Shown: one piece after another, positions 30,642 to 37,912 of the stretch
Layout of the letters: every line of letters starts with the position of its first letter
Numbering within the stretch: the first letter of the stretch is position 1
DNA from: UMGS1696 sp964558485
GTDB taxonomy: Bacteria; Bacillota; Clostridia; Oscillospirales; CAG-272
Length of the DNA stretch: 47,205 nt
Direction of reading: 5' to 3'
Assembly: GCA_964558485.1 (NCBI GenBank)
Contig: CAZLED010000008.1
Span: 1 to 47,205 of the forward strand
Position numbers and translations under genes: made by a program
The notes under the pieces: model-generated
Database searches by the model: none
The model's input: only the letters and a program-made list of their open reading frames with translations
Told to the model about the DNA's origin: nothing

Positions 30642-31490
30642 ATGGAAAACGCAATCGAGATCAAGGGACTACGGAAAACATACGGAGATTTCACGCTGGA
30701 TATCCCGGCGCTGACACTGCCCTGTGGCTGTATCATGGGGCTTATCGGGGAAAACGGTGCGGGCAAATCCACCACCATCCGGCTGCTGCTGGATCTGATC
30801 CGTCGGGATGCCGGGGAGATCACGGTGCAAGGTGCAGTGGTCGGTACACCGGCCTTTGAAGCGGTCAAAGAAGAGATCGGCGTGGTCTTTGACGAACCGG
30901 GCTTTCCACCGGCGCTGACAGGACGAGAGATCGGCAAGGTGCTAAGGTACACCTACCAAAGCTGGGACGAGACACAGTTTTGGGCGTTGACCGAACGGTT
31001 CGCACTGCCCATGGACAAACGGTTTTCGGAGTACTCCAAAGGCATGAAAATGAAGCTGTCTATTGCGGCGGCGCTGTCTCACCAGCCCAAGCTATTGATC
31101 CTGGACGAAGCTACCAGCGGACTGGACCCGGTGGTGCGGGATGAAATTTTGGATATTTTCATGGATTTCACAAGAGACGAAGACCACTCCATCCTGATCT
31201 CGTCCCACATCGTCAGCGACCTGGAAAAGCTCTGCGACACCGTGGCGTTTTTGCACAAGGGACGGCTGCTGCTCCACGAAGAAAAGGATCGGCTGTCGGA
31301 GCGGTACGGCGTTGTCCATTGCAGCGAATACGAGATCGAGGACTATGGGGATGCCGTATGTGGCAAGCGGATCACACCCTATGGGGCACAGATCCTCATC
31401 GATCGGGACAAGCTGTCATCGGATCCGTATGAGGTCATGCCCGTGGGGATCGAGGAGCTGTTTATCTATCTGGTCAAGGAGGACAACTGA
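30642..31490 (+). CDS. ABC transporter ATP-binding protein (YtrB-like)
   Basis: A 282-aa ATPase. Walker A GENGAGKST (36-44), Q-loop region EEIGVVFDEPGFPP, signature YSKGMKMKLS (in place of LSGGQ), Walker B LLILDEATSGLD and switch His in SSHIVSDLE. The C-terminal region resembles ABC-2 exporter ATPases. Lies between the GntR regulator and its membrane partners with small spacers. Substrate unknown; such operons often respond to cell-envelope stress. Confidence 0.92.
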   Translation: MENAIEIKGLRKTYGDFTLDIPALTLPCGCIMGLIGENGAGKSTTIRLLLDLIRRDAGEITVQGAVVGTPAFEAVKEEIGVVFDEPGFPPALTGREIGKVLRYTYQSWDETQFWALTERFALPMDKRFSEYSKGMKMKLSIAAALSHQPKLLILDEATSGLDPVVRDEILDIFMDFTRDEDHSILISSHIVSDLEKLCDTVAFLHKGRLLLHEEKDRLSERYGVVHCSEYEIEDYGDAVCGKRITPYGAQILIDRDKLSSDPYEVMPVGIEELFIYLVKEDN

Positions 31491-31493
31491 ACC

Positions 31494-32129
31494 ATGAAAG
31501 CACTATTCTTGAAGGACTGGATGCTGCTGAAAGCGCAGTACAAATTTTATATGCTGGTATATCTGGCCTTTGGGCTGATCGGTCTTCTCTCCGACGGCAG
31601 CTTTATTTTAGGCTACAGCATCCTGATCACAAGCACCATCGTCACCAATCTCATCCAGAATGATGAGATCTGCCACTGGCTGCTCTATGCCGACACCACG
31701 CCGCTCGGCCGGAAGCATATCGTGACACAAAAATACCTGTTCAACCTGCTCTTAGTCGGTGTGTCCTGCGTGTACGTATTTGTTTTGCAGGTGCTCTCCG
31801 GCTGTATCCATGGTACGTTTGTGGCAGGCCTGCACGATGGAGCGTGGATGTTCTTCCTGTATCTGTCCGTGGGCACGCTCATGACCGGGGTGACACTGCC
31901 GCTGCTGTATCGCTTTGGTACTATGAAGGGACGGTACGTGCAGCTGGTGCTGTTCGGTGGGATCGCCGGGATCGTGGCCGGTGGCAGCCTGGGTATGCAG
32001 ATGGCGGAGAACACCGGCAATACGATCGCCATCCTGCCGCTGGTGGTCGTGGCACTGGTGATGGTGGCCGTGGTGTATCCGCTGTCGTGTGCGCTGTCGG
32101 TGCGGTGGTATACGAATCGGGAGCTGTAA
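31494..32129 (+). CDS. ABC-2 type transporter permease
   Basis: A 211-aa membrane protein with six hydrophobic segments (from FYMLVYLAFGLIGLL to VVYPLSCALSVRW), resembling the ABC2_membrane_5 permeases of YtrA-regulated operons. It starts 3 nt after the ATPase stop, behind AAGGAGGACAAC. Confidence 0.85.
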   Translation: MKALFLKDWMLLKAQYKFYMLVYLAFGLIGLLSDGSFILGYSILITSTIVTNLIQNDEICHWLLYADTTPLGRKHIVTQKYLFNLLLVGVSCVYVFVLQVLSGCIHGTFVAGLHDGAWMFFLYLSVGTLMTGVTLPLLYRFGTMKGRYVQLVLFGGIAGIVAGGSLGMQMAENTGNTIAILPLVVVALVMVAVVYPLSCALSVRWYTNREL

Positions 32130-32142
32130 CGGAGGTTGTGCT

Positions 32143-33486
32143 ATGCGTGGAATGCTTTGGATGGACGGAAAGCGGATGCGATGGTGGCTGCTGTTTGGCG
32201 TACTCTGGACAACGGCATCTACCTTCGCTACCTATGCACTGGAGCTTCGGCTTTCTCCGGTTTCCATTTTGATCTATCTGCTGTTCCCCATATATGCGAT
32301 GGCTTTCGTCAAGGGGCAGGTGCTGTCTGACGTGGAAAGCGGCTGGCTGTGTCAGGTGGCGACCCTCAACCATGGACGGCGAACCTATGCGATGGAGAAA
32401 TACCTTCTGCTGCTGTGCTTCCTGCCGATCCTTGCTATCGGAGAATATGTTGGAACACTCCTGTATGACTATGGGAAATACGGGGAGTGGCTCGGGACAT
32501 CCGCACTGCACTTTGTCTCCTGGAAAAAACTGCTCGTGTTATTCTGTGGTTTCTCTGCACTCCTCATGCCGGTACTCCTGCTGTCTCCGAAACGGTATAC
32601 AAAGTGGGAGACGATCCTATGGGCGATAGCATTGCCGCTGGCGCTGTGCCTGTACGAAATGGATGCCTTTGCCTATCACGTAGCGCGGTTGCAGAACGAT
32701 ATGCTTTCTCCACAGGCATTTCGAACGGAGAACCATATCTTCAGGTATGCGCTGCCGTGGGAACTGCTTTGCTGGATAGCGATCCTTCTTTTCGTGGGCA
32801 CAGGGATCGTCACGATCTGGAAAATCGAAAAACATACTTCTATGACAGAGCGCAAAATGGGAATGCAAAAGTGGGGAAGGCAGTGGGCGATCCTTGGTTT
32901 GATCCTGACCATTTCTCTGTCCATCGTCTGGGTAGTGGACAGCCACACACCGAAATCCTTTTTGTATGTGTACAGCAAACCCAACGTGAAGGGCACTACG
33001 TCCTATTTGCTCACACACAAAACGCCGGAGGAGCTGGCAGAAAAAGCAGAATTTGCAGACTACACCTACAAAACGCACTATGAAGCGCAGGACTATGTTG
33101 TGCATACGGCAGGCATGACCGGAGAAAAACTCCTTTTGTGGGACGACCAGTGGCTGCTGTGGGACATAGAGACCCACGAGTCCGAGGCATTGTCCATACC
33201 GTACGCACCGTATACGGACGATGAGATCCATTATTCTGTATGGGCGATAGACAGTGCAGAGCCTATGGCGGCCTTTGTCAGAAAGTCCAGCGATACCTTC
33301 ATAGGCTTTGCCTTTTTCTCCATCCCGGAGGATCGTATGATCACGGACTTTGCCTATTGCGACACCAAAGACGAGCTGATCGATGGAAAAATCGCAGCGA
33401 AGACAAAAGAGGAGGTTTGGGTGCTTCTGGATCCATATACAGGAGACGTGGTGGAAACCCTGGCGGAAGAACCTATGGAAGACTGA
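32143..33486 (+). CDS. ABC-associated membrane protein with C-terminal extracytoplasmic domain
   Basis: A 447-aa protein: about six hydrophobic segments in the first 260 residues, then a seventh (WAILGLILTISLSIVWVVDS) followed by about 170 residues predicted outside the cell (YSKPNVKGTTSYLLTHKTPE; WDIETHESEALSIPYAPYTD), with beta-propeller-like strand content. I do not recognise the family. As the last gene of the operon it is likely a second permease or sensor subunit. Start at the ATG after CGGAGG; an earlier ATG lies inside the preceding gene. Confidence 0.75.
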   Translation: MRGMLWMDGKRMRWWLLFGVLWTTASTFATYALELRLSPVSILIYLLFPIYAMAFVKGQVLSDVESGWLCQVATLNHGRRTYAMEKYLLLLCFLPILAIGEYVGTLLYDYGKYGEWLGTSALHFVSWKKLLVLFCGFSALLMPVLLLSPKRYTKWETILWAIALPLALCLYEMDAFAYHVARLQNDMLSPQAFRTENHIFRYALPWELLCWIAILLFVGTGIVTIWKIEKHTSMTERKMGMQKWGRQWAILGLILTISLSIVWVVDSHTPKSFLYVYSKPNVKGTTSYLLTHKTPEELAEKAEFADYTYKTHYEAQDYVVHTAGMTGEKLLLWDDQWLLWDIETHESEALSIPYAPYTDDEIHYSVWAIDSAEPMAAFVRKSSDTFIGFAFFSIPEDRMITDFAYCDTKDELIDGKIAAKTKEEVWVLLDPYTGDVVETLAEEPMED

Positions 33487-33494
33487 ACAAAACC

Positions 33495-33534
33495 AAAATG
33501 GGATACAGACCAGCATAGCCTGTACCCCATTTTT
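33495..33534. terminator. Bidirectional terminator between ABC operon and exonuclease gene
   Basis: AAAATGGGATACAG (33495-33508) pairs with CTGTACCCCATTTT (33520-33533) and is followed by T. Confidence 0.85.
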
Positions 33535-33535
33535 C

Positions 33536-34285
33536 TTATTCCAAAACGATCCCCACCGGGCAATGGTCACTGCCGTAGATGTCCGTGTAGATCACGCTGT
33601 CCTGCACCTTTTCCATGAGCCGGTCGGACACCACAAAATAGTCGATGCGCCACCCGGCGTTGCGCTCTCTTGACTTCATAAGATAGCTCCACCAGGAGTA
33701 CTCCACCTTGTCCGGGTACAGCGTCCGGTAGGTGTCCTTGAAGCCTGCCGCCAGCAGCGCTGTGAATTTGCTCCGTTCCTCGTCTGTGAACCCGGCACTG
33801 TTATGGTTGGTCTTCGGATTTTTCAGGTCGATGTCGTTATGCGCCACGTTCAGGTCTCCGCAGTAGACCACCGGCTTGGTCTTGTCCAATGCGCAGATGT
33901 AGTCCCGCAGTGCATCTTCCCAGACCATTCTGTAGTCCAGCCGCTCCAGCTCCTTCTTGGAGTTGGGGGTGTACACACAGAGAAAGTAGAAGTCCGAAAA
34001 CTCCAACGTGATGGCACGGCCTTCGTGGTCATGCTCGTTGATGCCCAACCCATACCGCACCGACATGGGTTCTACTTTTGTAAACACTGCCGTACCGGAA
34101 TAGCCCTTTTTCTCCGCACTGTACCAGTAGCAGTGGTAGCCCTCCGGTGCAAACTCGGCCTGCCCGGGCTGCATCTTGGTCTCCTGGATACAGAAAATAT
34201 CCGCATCCGCATTGGCAAAAAAGTCCCCAAAGCCCTTGGTCAGACAGGCACGAAATCCGTTGACGTTCCATGAAATACACTTCAT
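33536..34285 (-). CDS. xth: Exodeoxyribonuclease III (AP endonuclease)
   Basis: A 249-aa DNA repair nuclease. Motifs in order: KCISWNVNGFRA, FCIQETKMQ (metal Glu), YFLCVYTPNS, VVYCGDLNVAHNDIDL (catalytic Asp and Asn), GWRIDYFVVSD and YGSDHCPVGI (catalytic His). Length is normal. ATG at 34285 is used; a GTG six codons upstream (34303) is the alternative. The ribosome site GAGGG is 11 nt from the ATG. Confidence 0.93.
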   Translation of the reverse strand: MKCISWNVNGFRACLTKGFGDFFANADADIFCIQETKMQPGQAEFAPEGYHCYWYSAEKKGYSGTAVFTKVEPMSVRYGLGINEHDHEGRAITLEFSDFYFLCVYTPNSKKELERLDYRMVWEDALRDYICALDKTKPVVYCGDLNVAHNDIDLKNPKTNHNSAGFTDEERSKFTALLAAGFKDTYRTLYPDKVEYSWWSYLMKSRERNAGWRIDYFVVSDRLMEKVQDSVIYTDIYGSDHCPVGIVLE

Positions 34286-34320
34286 CGCTGCAAAATCCCT
34301 CACTATTGTATGATGGAGAT

Positions 34321-34349
34321 AGTATACCAGATTTTTGCCGCTCTGTCAA
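34321..34349 (-). promoter_or_regulatory. Promoter of the exonuclease gene
   Basis: Minus strand -35 TTGACA (34349-34344), 17-bp spacer, -10 TATACT (34326-34321). Confidence 0.88.
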
Positions 34350-34391
34350 GCGAGTGGTGAAAATTGTCCACCGGCGTACATACAAAAGCAC

Positions 34392-34420
34392 TTGACTTTA
34401 CAGCAGGTCTGTTGTATAAT
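34392..34420 (+). promoter_or_regulatory. Promoter of the ribulokinase gene
   Basis: -35 TTGACT (34392-34397), 17-bp spacer, -10 TATAAT (34415-34420). Confidence 0.88.
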
Positions 34421-34482
34421 AATTGTGTTACAAATAACAACGTTTTCTGTAAGCAATTTGACTGTGTAAGGAGGAGCTGCCG

Positions 34483-36177
34483 ATGCAAACCCCTGTGACT
34501 GCAGGATCCTATGTGATCGGGCGATCCTATGTGATCGGGTTAGACTACGGTACCCTGTCCGGACGGGCGATCCTGGTGCGGACAAGCGACGGTGCCGTGG
34601 TGGCCAGTGCTGTGGTGGAATATGCCGATGGTGTCATGGACGGACGCTTTCCCTATGCCAATTCGGGTAGCGGTACGCCGTTGCCGCCGGACTGGGCACT
34701 GCAAAATCCTGCCGATTATCTGACCGTGCTGACCGGTACCATTCCCAAGGTGCTGGCAGAAGCAGGTGTGGGACCGGAAGAAGTGGTGGGCATTGGCATC
34801 GATTTTACCGCTTCCTCGCCGCTACCGGTGACAAAGGACGGTACACCGCTGTGCTTTCTGCCGCAGTTCCAAGGGGATCCACACGCCTATGTAAAGCTGT
34901 GGAAGCACCATGGAGCTGCAAAGTATGCCGACCGGATCAATGCCGTGGCAGAAGCACGAGGGGAAAGTTGGTTGGAAGCAAGCGGTGGGAAGATCTCCAG
35001 CGAATGGCTGATCCCCAAGCTGTACCAGATCGCCGCCGAAGACAAAGCGGTGTACGACGCCATGGATCTGTTCGTGGAAGCCGGAGACTGGGTGGTATGG
35101 CAGCTCACCGGACGTGCGGTCACCAGTACCTGCATGGCTGGCTACAAATGCTGCTACACCGAAGACGGCTTTCCCACCGACGATTTTCTCACAGCCGTGG
35201 ATCCCATGCTGGCAGAGGCCGGACAAAAATGGATCCGGGATGTACTGCCCATTGGAGCGTGTGCCGGTGGTCTGACTGCAGACTGGGCAGAGAAGCTCCA
35301 CCTGTGGGAAGGCTGTCCGGTGGCTGTGGCTGGGATCGATGGTCACGCCGCTGTACCTGCTGCCGGGGTCACAGGTGTGGGACAGATGCTGTTGATCCTG
35401 GGCACGTCCTCCTGTCATATGCTGGTGGAAGACCGGTTCAAGCAGTTCTCCGGCATTTGCGGCAGAGCATGGGAAGGCATGATCCCCGGCTATTACGGCT
35501 ACGAATCCGGGCAGTGCTGCGTAGGCGACCATTATGCCTGGCTGTGCGACCATTTCGTGCCGGCTGCCTACGAAAAAGAAGCGGCCGAAAAAGGCGTCTC
35601 CCTCCAACAGCTCCTGACCGAAAAGGCCGAAAAGCTGGCGCCGGGAGAGTCGGGACTGGTGGCATTGGATTGGTGGAACGGCAACCGCAGCATTCTCATG
35701 GATGATTCCTTGTCCGGACTACTTGTTGGTATGACCCTGCAGACCAGAGCCGAGGAGATCTATCGAGCCCTCATCGAAGCTACCGCCTACGGTACACGCC
35801 GGATCGTGGAAAACTTCCGGGAAAACGGGCTCCGGGTGAACGAGATCTTGGTCACAGGCGGTATCGCTGGCAAGAACCCCATGCTGATGCAGATCTATGC
35901 CGATATCCTCAACATGGAGCTAAAGGTCGTCTCCGGCAGCAGTGCATTGGGTGCGGCGATCTACGGAGCTTTGGCAGCCGGTGCCTATCCCCATATGGCA
36001 GAAGCCGTTGCCCATATGACCCAGCCGCCGCAGATCATCTATCGCCCGGATCCATCTCATACAGCCGTGTACGACAGGCTCTACCGGGAATACAAGCTGC
36101 TCCACGATACTTTTGCCGCAAACGAATGCATGAAGCGGCTGAAGGCGATCAAAGGGGAAGTTCGAAGTCAGAAATAA
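34483..36177 (+). CDS. araB: Ribulokinase
   Basis: A 564-aa FGGY-family kinase phosphorylating L-ribulose in arabinose use. Motifs: VIGLDYGTLSGRA (phosphate-1 loop), GIGIDFTASSPLPV, SSEWLIPKLYQI, LFVEAGDWVVWQLTG, GIDGHAAVPAAGV and VTGGIAGKNPMLMQIYADIL. Length is normal. The N-terminus carries an in-frame 18-bp tandem duplication (34505-34522 and 34523-34540) giving SYVIGR-SYVIGL before the first strand. Isomerase and epimerase genes are not adjacent. AAGGAGG site. Confidence 0.92.
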   Translation: MQTPVTAGSYVIGRSYVIGLDYGTLSGRAILVRTSDGAVVASAVVEYADGVMDGRFPYANSGSGTPLPPDWALQNPADYLTVLTGTIPKVLAEAGVGPEEVVGIGIDFTASSPLPVTKDGTPLCFLPQFQGDPHAYVKLWKHHGAAKYADRINAVAEARGESWLEASGGKISSEWLIPKLYQIAAEDKAVYDAMDLFVEAGDWVVWQLTGRAVTSTCMAGYKCCYTEDGFPTDDFLTAVDPMLAEAGQKWIRDVLPIGACAGGLTADWAEKLHLWEGCPVAVAGIDGHAAVPAAGVTGVGQMLLILGTSSCHMLVEDRFKQFSGICGRAWEGMIPGYYGYESGQCCVGDHYAWLCDHFVPAAYEKEAAEKGVSLQQLLTEKAEKLAPGESGLVALDWWNGNRSILMDDSLSGLLVGMTLQTRAEEIYRALIEATAYGTRRIVENFRENGLRVNEILVTGGIAGKNPMLMQIYADILNMELKVVSGSSALGAAIYGALAAGAYPHMAEAVAHMTQPPQIIYRPDPSHTAVYDRLYREYKLLHDTFAANECMKRLKAIKGEVRSQK

Positions 36178-36193
36178 GAAGTCCGAAGCCAGA
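36157..36193 (+). repeat. Short direct repeat over the end of araB
   Basis: GAAGTTCGAAGTCAGA (36157-36172) and GAAGTCCGAAGCCAGA (36178-36193), 21 bp apart, flank the stop codon. No terminator is visible here. Confidence 0.6.
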
Positions 36194-36249
36194 GCTTACT
36201 TCATTTCACATATAATTTATAAAACCATAAAAGCAAAGGAACGACTACC

Positions 36250-37254
36250 ATGTTTAAGGATAAAAAAGTTGTGTTCTCCGGGGTACAGCCCAGTGGGTCG
36301 CTGACCATTGGAAACTACCTGGGTGCCATCAAAAACTTCAATGCCTTCTCAGACGAATACCACTGCCTGTACTGTGTGGTGAACGAACACGCCATCACCG
36401 TGCGGCAGAATCCGGCAGAGCTGCGGAAGCGCACCTATGAGACCCTGGCGCTGTATATGGCGTGCGGTCTGGATCCGGAAAAGAACACGCTGTTCGTACA
36501 GAGCCATGTGCCCGGTCACGCCGAGCTGGGCTGGATCCTGGACTGCTACACCATGTTCGGCGAGCTGTCCCGGATGACACAGTTCAAGGACAAGAGTGCC
36601 AAGAATGCGGACAACATCAACGCAGGGCTCTTCACCTATCCGGCGCTGATGGCAGCGGATATCCTGCTGTACCAGACGGAGCTGGTGCCCGTAGGCGTGG
36701 ACCAGAAGCAGCACCTGGAGCTGGCAAGAGACATTGCCGAACGGTTCAACGGTGTGTACGGCGAGACCTTTGTGGTGCCGGAAGGGTATATTCCCACGGT
36801 GTCTGCCAAGATCATGTCCCTGGCCGATCCCACCAAAAAGATGTCCAAGTCCGATGAAAACGAAAACGCCGTGGTGCGGATCCTGGACCCCAAGGATACT
36901 ATCATCAAAAAGTTCAAGAGAGCCGTCACCGACTCCGGCAGTGAGATCCGCCGTGGAGAAGGGAAGGACGGTGTGGAAAACCTCATGTCCATCTACGCTG
37001 CCTTCACCGGCAAGACCATGGACGAGATCGAAAGCGAATTCGACGGCGTAGGCTACGGCGATTTCAAGCTGGCTGTAGGCGAAGCCTGTGCCGATGCGCT
37101 ATCGCCTGTACAGAGCGAATTCGATCGACTCATGAAGGACAAGGCCTATCTGGAGACCATCATGAAGAATGGTGCAGAGCAGGCTGCTTACATGGCATCC
37201 CGTACCATGTCCAAGGTGAGACGGAAGATCGGCTTCGTGGAGCTGCCTAGATAA
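36250..37254 (+). CDS. trpS: Tryptophanyl-tRNA synthetase
   Basis: A 334-aa class I synthetase charging tRNA-Trp. The HIGH-like motif is PSGSLTIGNYLGA (15-27) and the KMSKS loop is intact (DPTKKMSKSDENENAVVRIL). Conserved GVDQKQHLELARDIAERFN lies between. Length is normal for the bacterial enzyme. AAAGGA site. No T-box leader is seen in the 72-nt gap, so it may be read from the araB promoter or from a local AT-rich promoter I cannot define. Confidence 0.95.
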   Translation: MFKDKKVVFSGVQPSGSLTIGNYLGAIKNFNAFSDEYHCLYCVVNEHAITVRQNPAELRKRTYETLALYMACGLDPEKNTLFVQSHVPGHAELGWILDCYTMFGELSRMTQFKDKSAKNADNINAGLFTYPALMAADILLYQTELVPVGVDQKQHLELARDIAERFNGVYGETFVVPEGYIPTVSAKIMSLADPTKKMSKSDENENAVVRILDPKDTIIKKFKRAVTDSGSEIRRGEGKDGVENLMSIYAAFTGKTMDEIESEFDGVGYGDFKLAVGEACADALSPVQSEFDRLMKDKAYLETIMKNGAEQAAYMASRTMSKVRRKIGFVELPR

Positions 37255-37280
37255 AAAAGGAACGGCTTTGCAGGAATATC

Positions 37281-37309
37281 TTGACAAATAAGTCAGGTTC
37301 TGTTATAAT
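37281..37309 (+). promoter_or_regulatory. Promoter of toxin-like peptide 3
   Basis: Consensus -35 TTGACA (37281-37286), 17-bp spacer, -10 TATAAT (37304-37309); leader of about 210 nt. Confidence 0.9.
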
Positions 37310-37445
37310 CATATCGAAACCTGTAAGAATAGGTATCGATCGGTAGTTTGTAGCAGTTCTCTGTATGCATAACACAAAAAGACGGTTGTCGATATACGCA
37401 CGCAATCCCCACAAGGTGTCGCTGTACCACAGTGATCCATTGACC

Positions 37446-37515
37446 GGGGGTGGGCGGGGTATATCTACTGTATTTGTGTATTCCCTGCCCCCTCCGAGTT
37501 CAAACGAAAGGAGGG
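37446..37515 (+). promoter_or_regulatory. Leader switch controlling toxin-like peptide 3
   Basis: GGGGGTGGGCGGGG (37446-37459) pairs with CCCTGCCCCCTCC (37483-37495), 12 of 13 positions. The end of the second strand, CCCTCC (37490-37495), can instead pair with the ribosome site GGAGGG (37510-37515) across a 14-nt loop. The loop motif TTTGTGTAT and the downstream TTCAAACGAAAGGAGGG are shared with locus 2, while the stem bases differ. Confidence 0.65.
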
Positions 37516-37527
37516 CGATAGGATTAC

Positions 37528-37665
37528 ATGGATATATCTTTCTTCTTTGCAATTCTGACTGCACTGTCCCAGGAGTTATTATCGTATAACTTGGCAGAAT
37601 GGTGCAGCATATTCTCAGTGGCGATCACCATTTGGGCATACAATAAGGATACAAAGAAAAAGTGA
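37528..37665 (+). CDS. Small hydrophobic peptide, type I toxin-like (3)
   Basis: A 45-aa predicted single-span membrane peptide, MDISFFFAILTALSQELLSY at the start and DTKKK at the end, with SYNLAEWCSIFSVAITIWAY in between. It is the intact paralogue of peptide 2. The TGA stop and lysine codons overlap, in antisense, the terminator stem and T run of a convergent RNA. Hydrophobic length and basic tail resemble TxpA/BsrG and Hol-Tox type I toxins, but the sequence is not one I recognise. GGAGGG site 12 nt upstream. Confidence 0.75.
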   Translation: MDISFFFAILTALSQELLSYNLAEWCSIFSVAITIWAYNKDTKKK

Positions 37666-37785
37666 GCCGTCTGTCCCACAACAGATCAGGCTCACGTGCA
37701 AGGGCAGAGTTAGCCGCTCTCCCAAGCATTGTGTATCCTAGTCAATGTCGGCAACCGTAAGACGATACACCTTACAGGTTTCCTT
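37650..37785 (-). ncRNA. Antisense RNA, putative antitoxin of locus 3
   Basis: About 135 nt, from a consensus promoter (37792-37820) to a terminator GTGAGCC/GGCTCAC (37695-37662) plus TTTTTCTTTG. It contains TCTTACGGTTGCCGA and GGATACACAATG, in common with the locus 2 RNA, and a GTTGCCG/CGGC-T-AAC pairing. It overlaps the peptide gene only at their 3' ends. Confidence 0.72.
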
Positions 37786-37791
37786 AGCTCT

Positions 37792-37820
37792 ATTATACAT
37801 CATTTTTACGCCGGTGTCAA
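37792..37820 (-). promoter_or_regulatory. Promoter of antitoxin RNA 3
   Basis: Minus strand -35 TTGACA (37820-37815), 17-bp spacer, -10 TATAAT (37797-37792). Confidence 0.9.
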
Positions 37821-37912
37821 GGCTTTGCAGAGATTCTTTTTTGCAAAGAGAGGGCACCAAATCCCATTACGCTTTCAATATTATACATATGAAAAGAAAG
37901 AAGGAACTACGA

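Noticed and set aside
36178..36249. T-box leader expected before trpS
   Set aside because: The gap is 72 nt and lacks the T-box sequence or a terminator.
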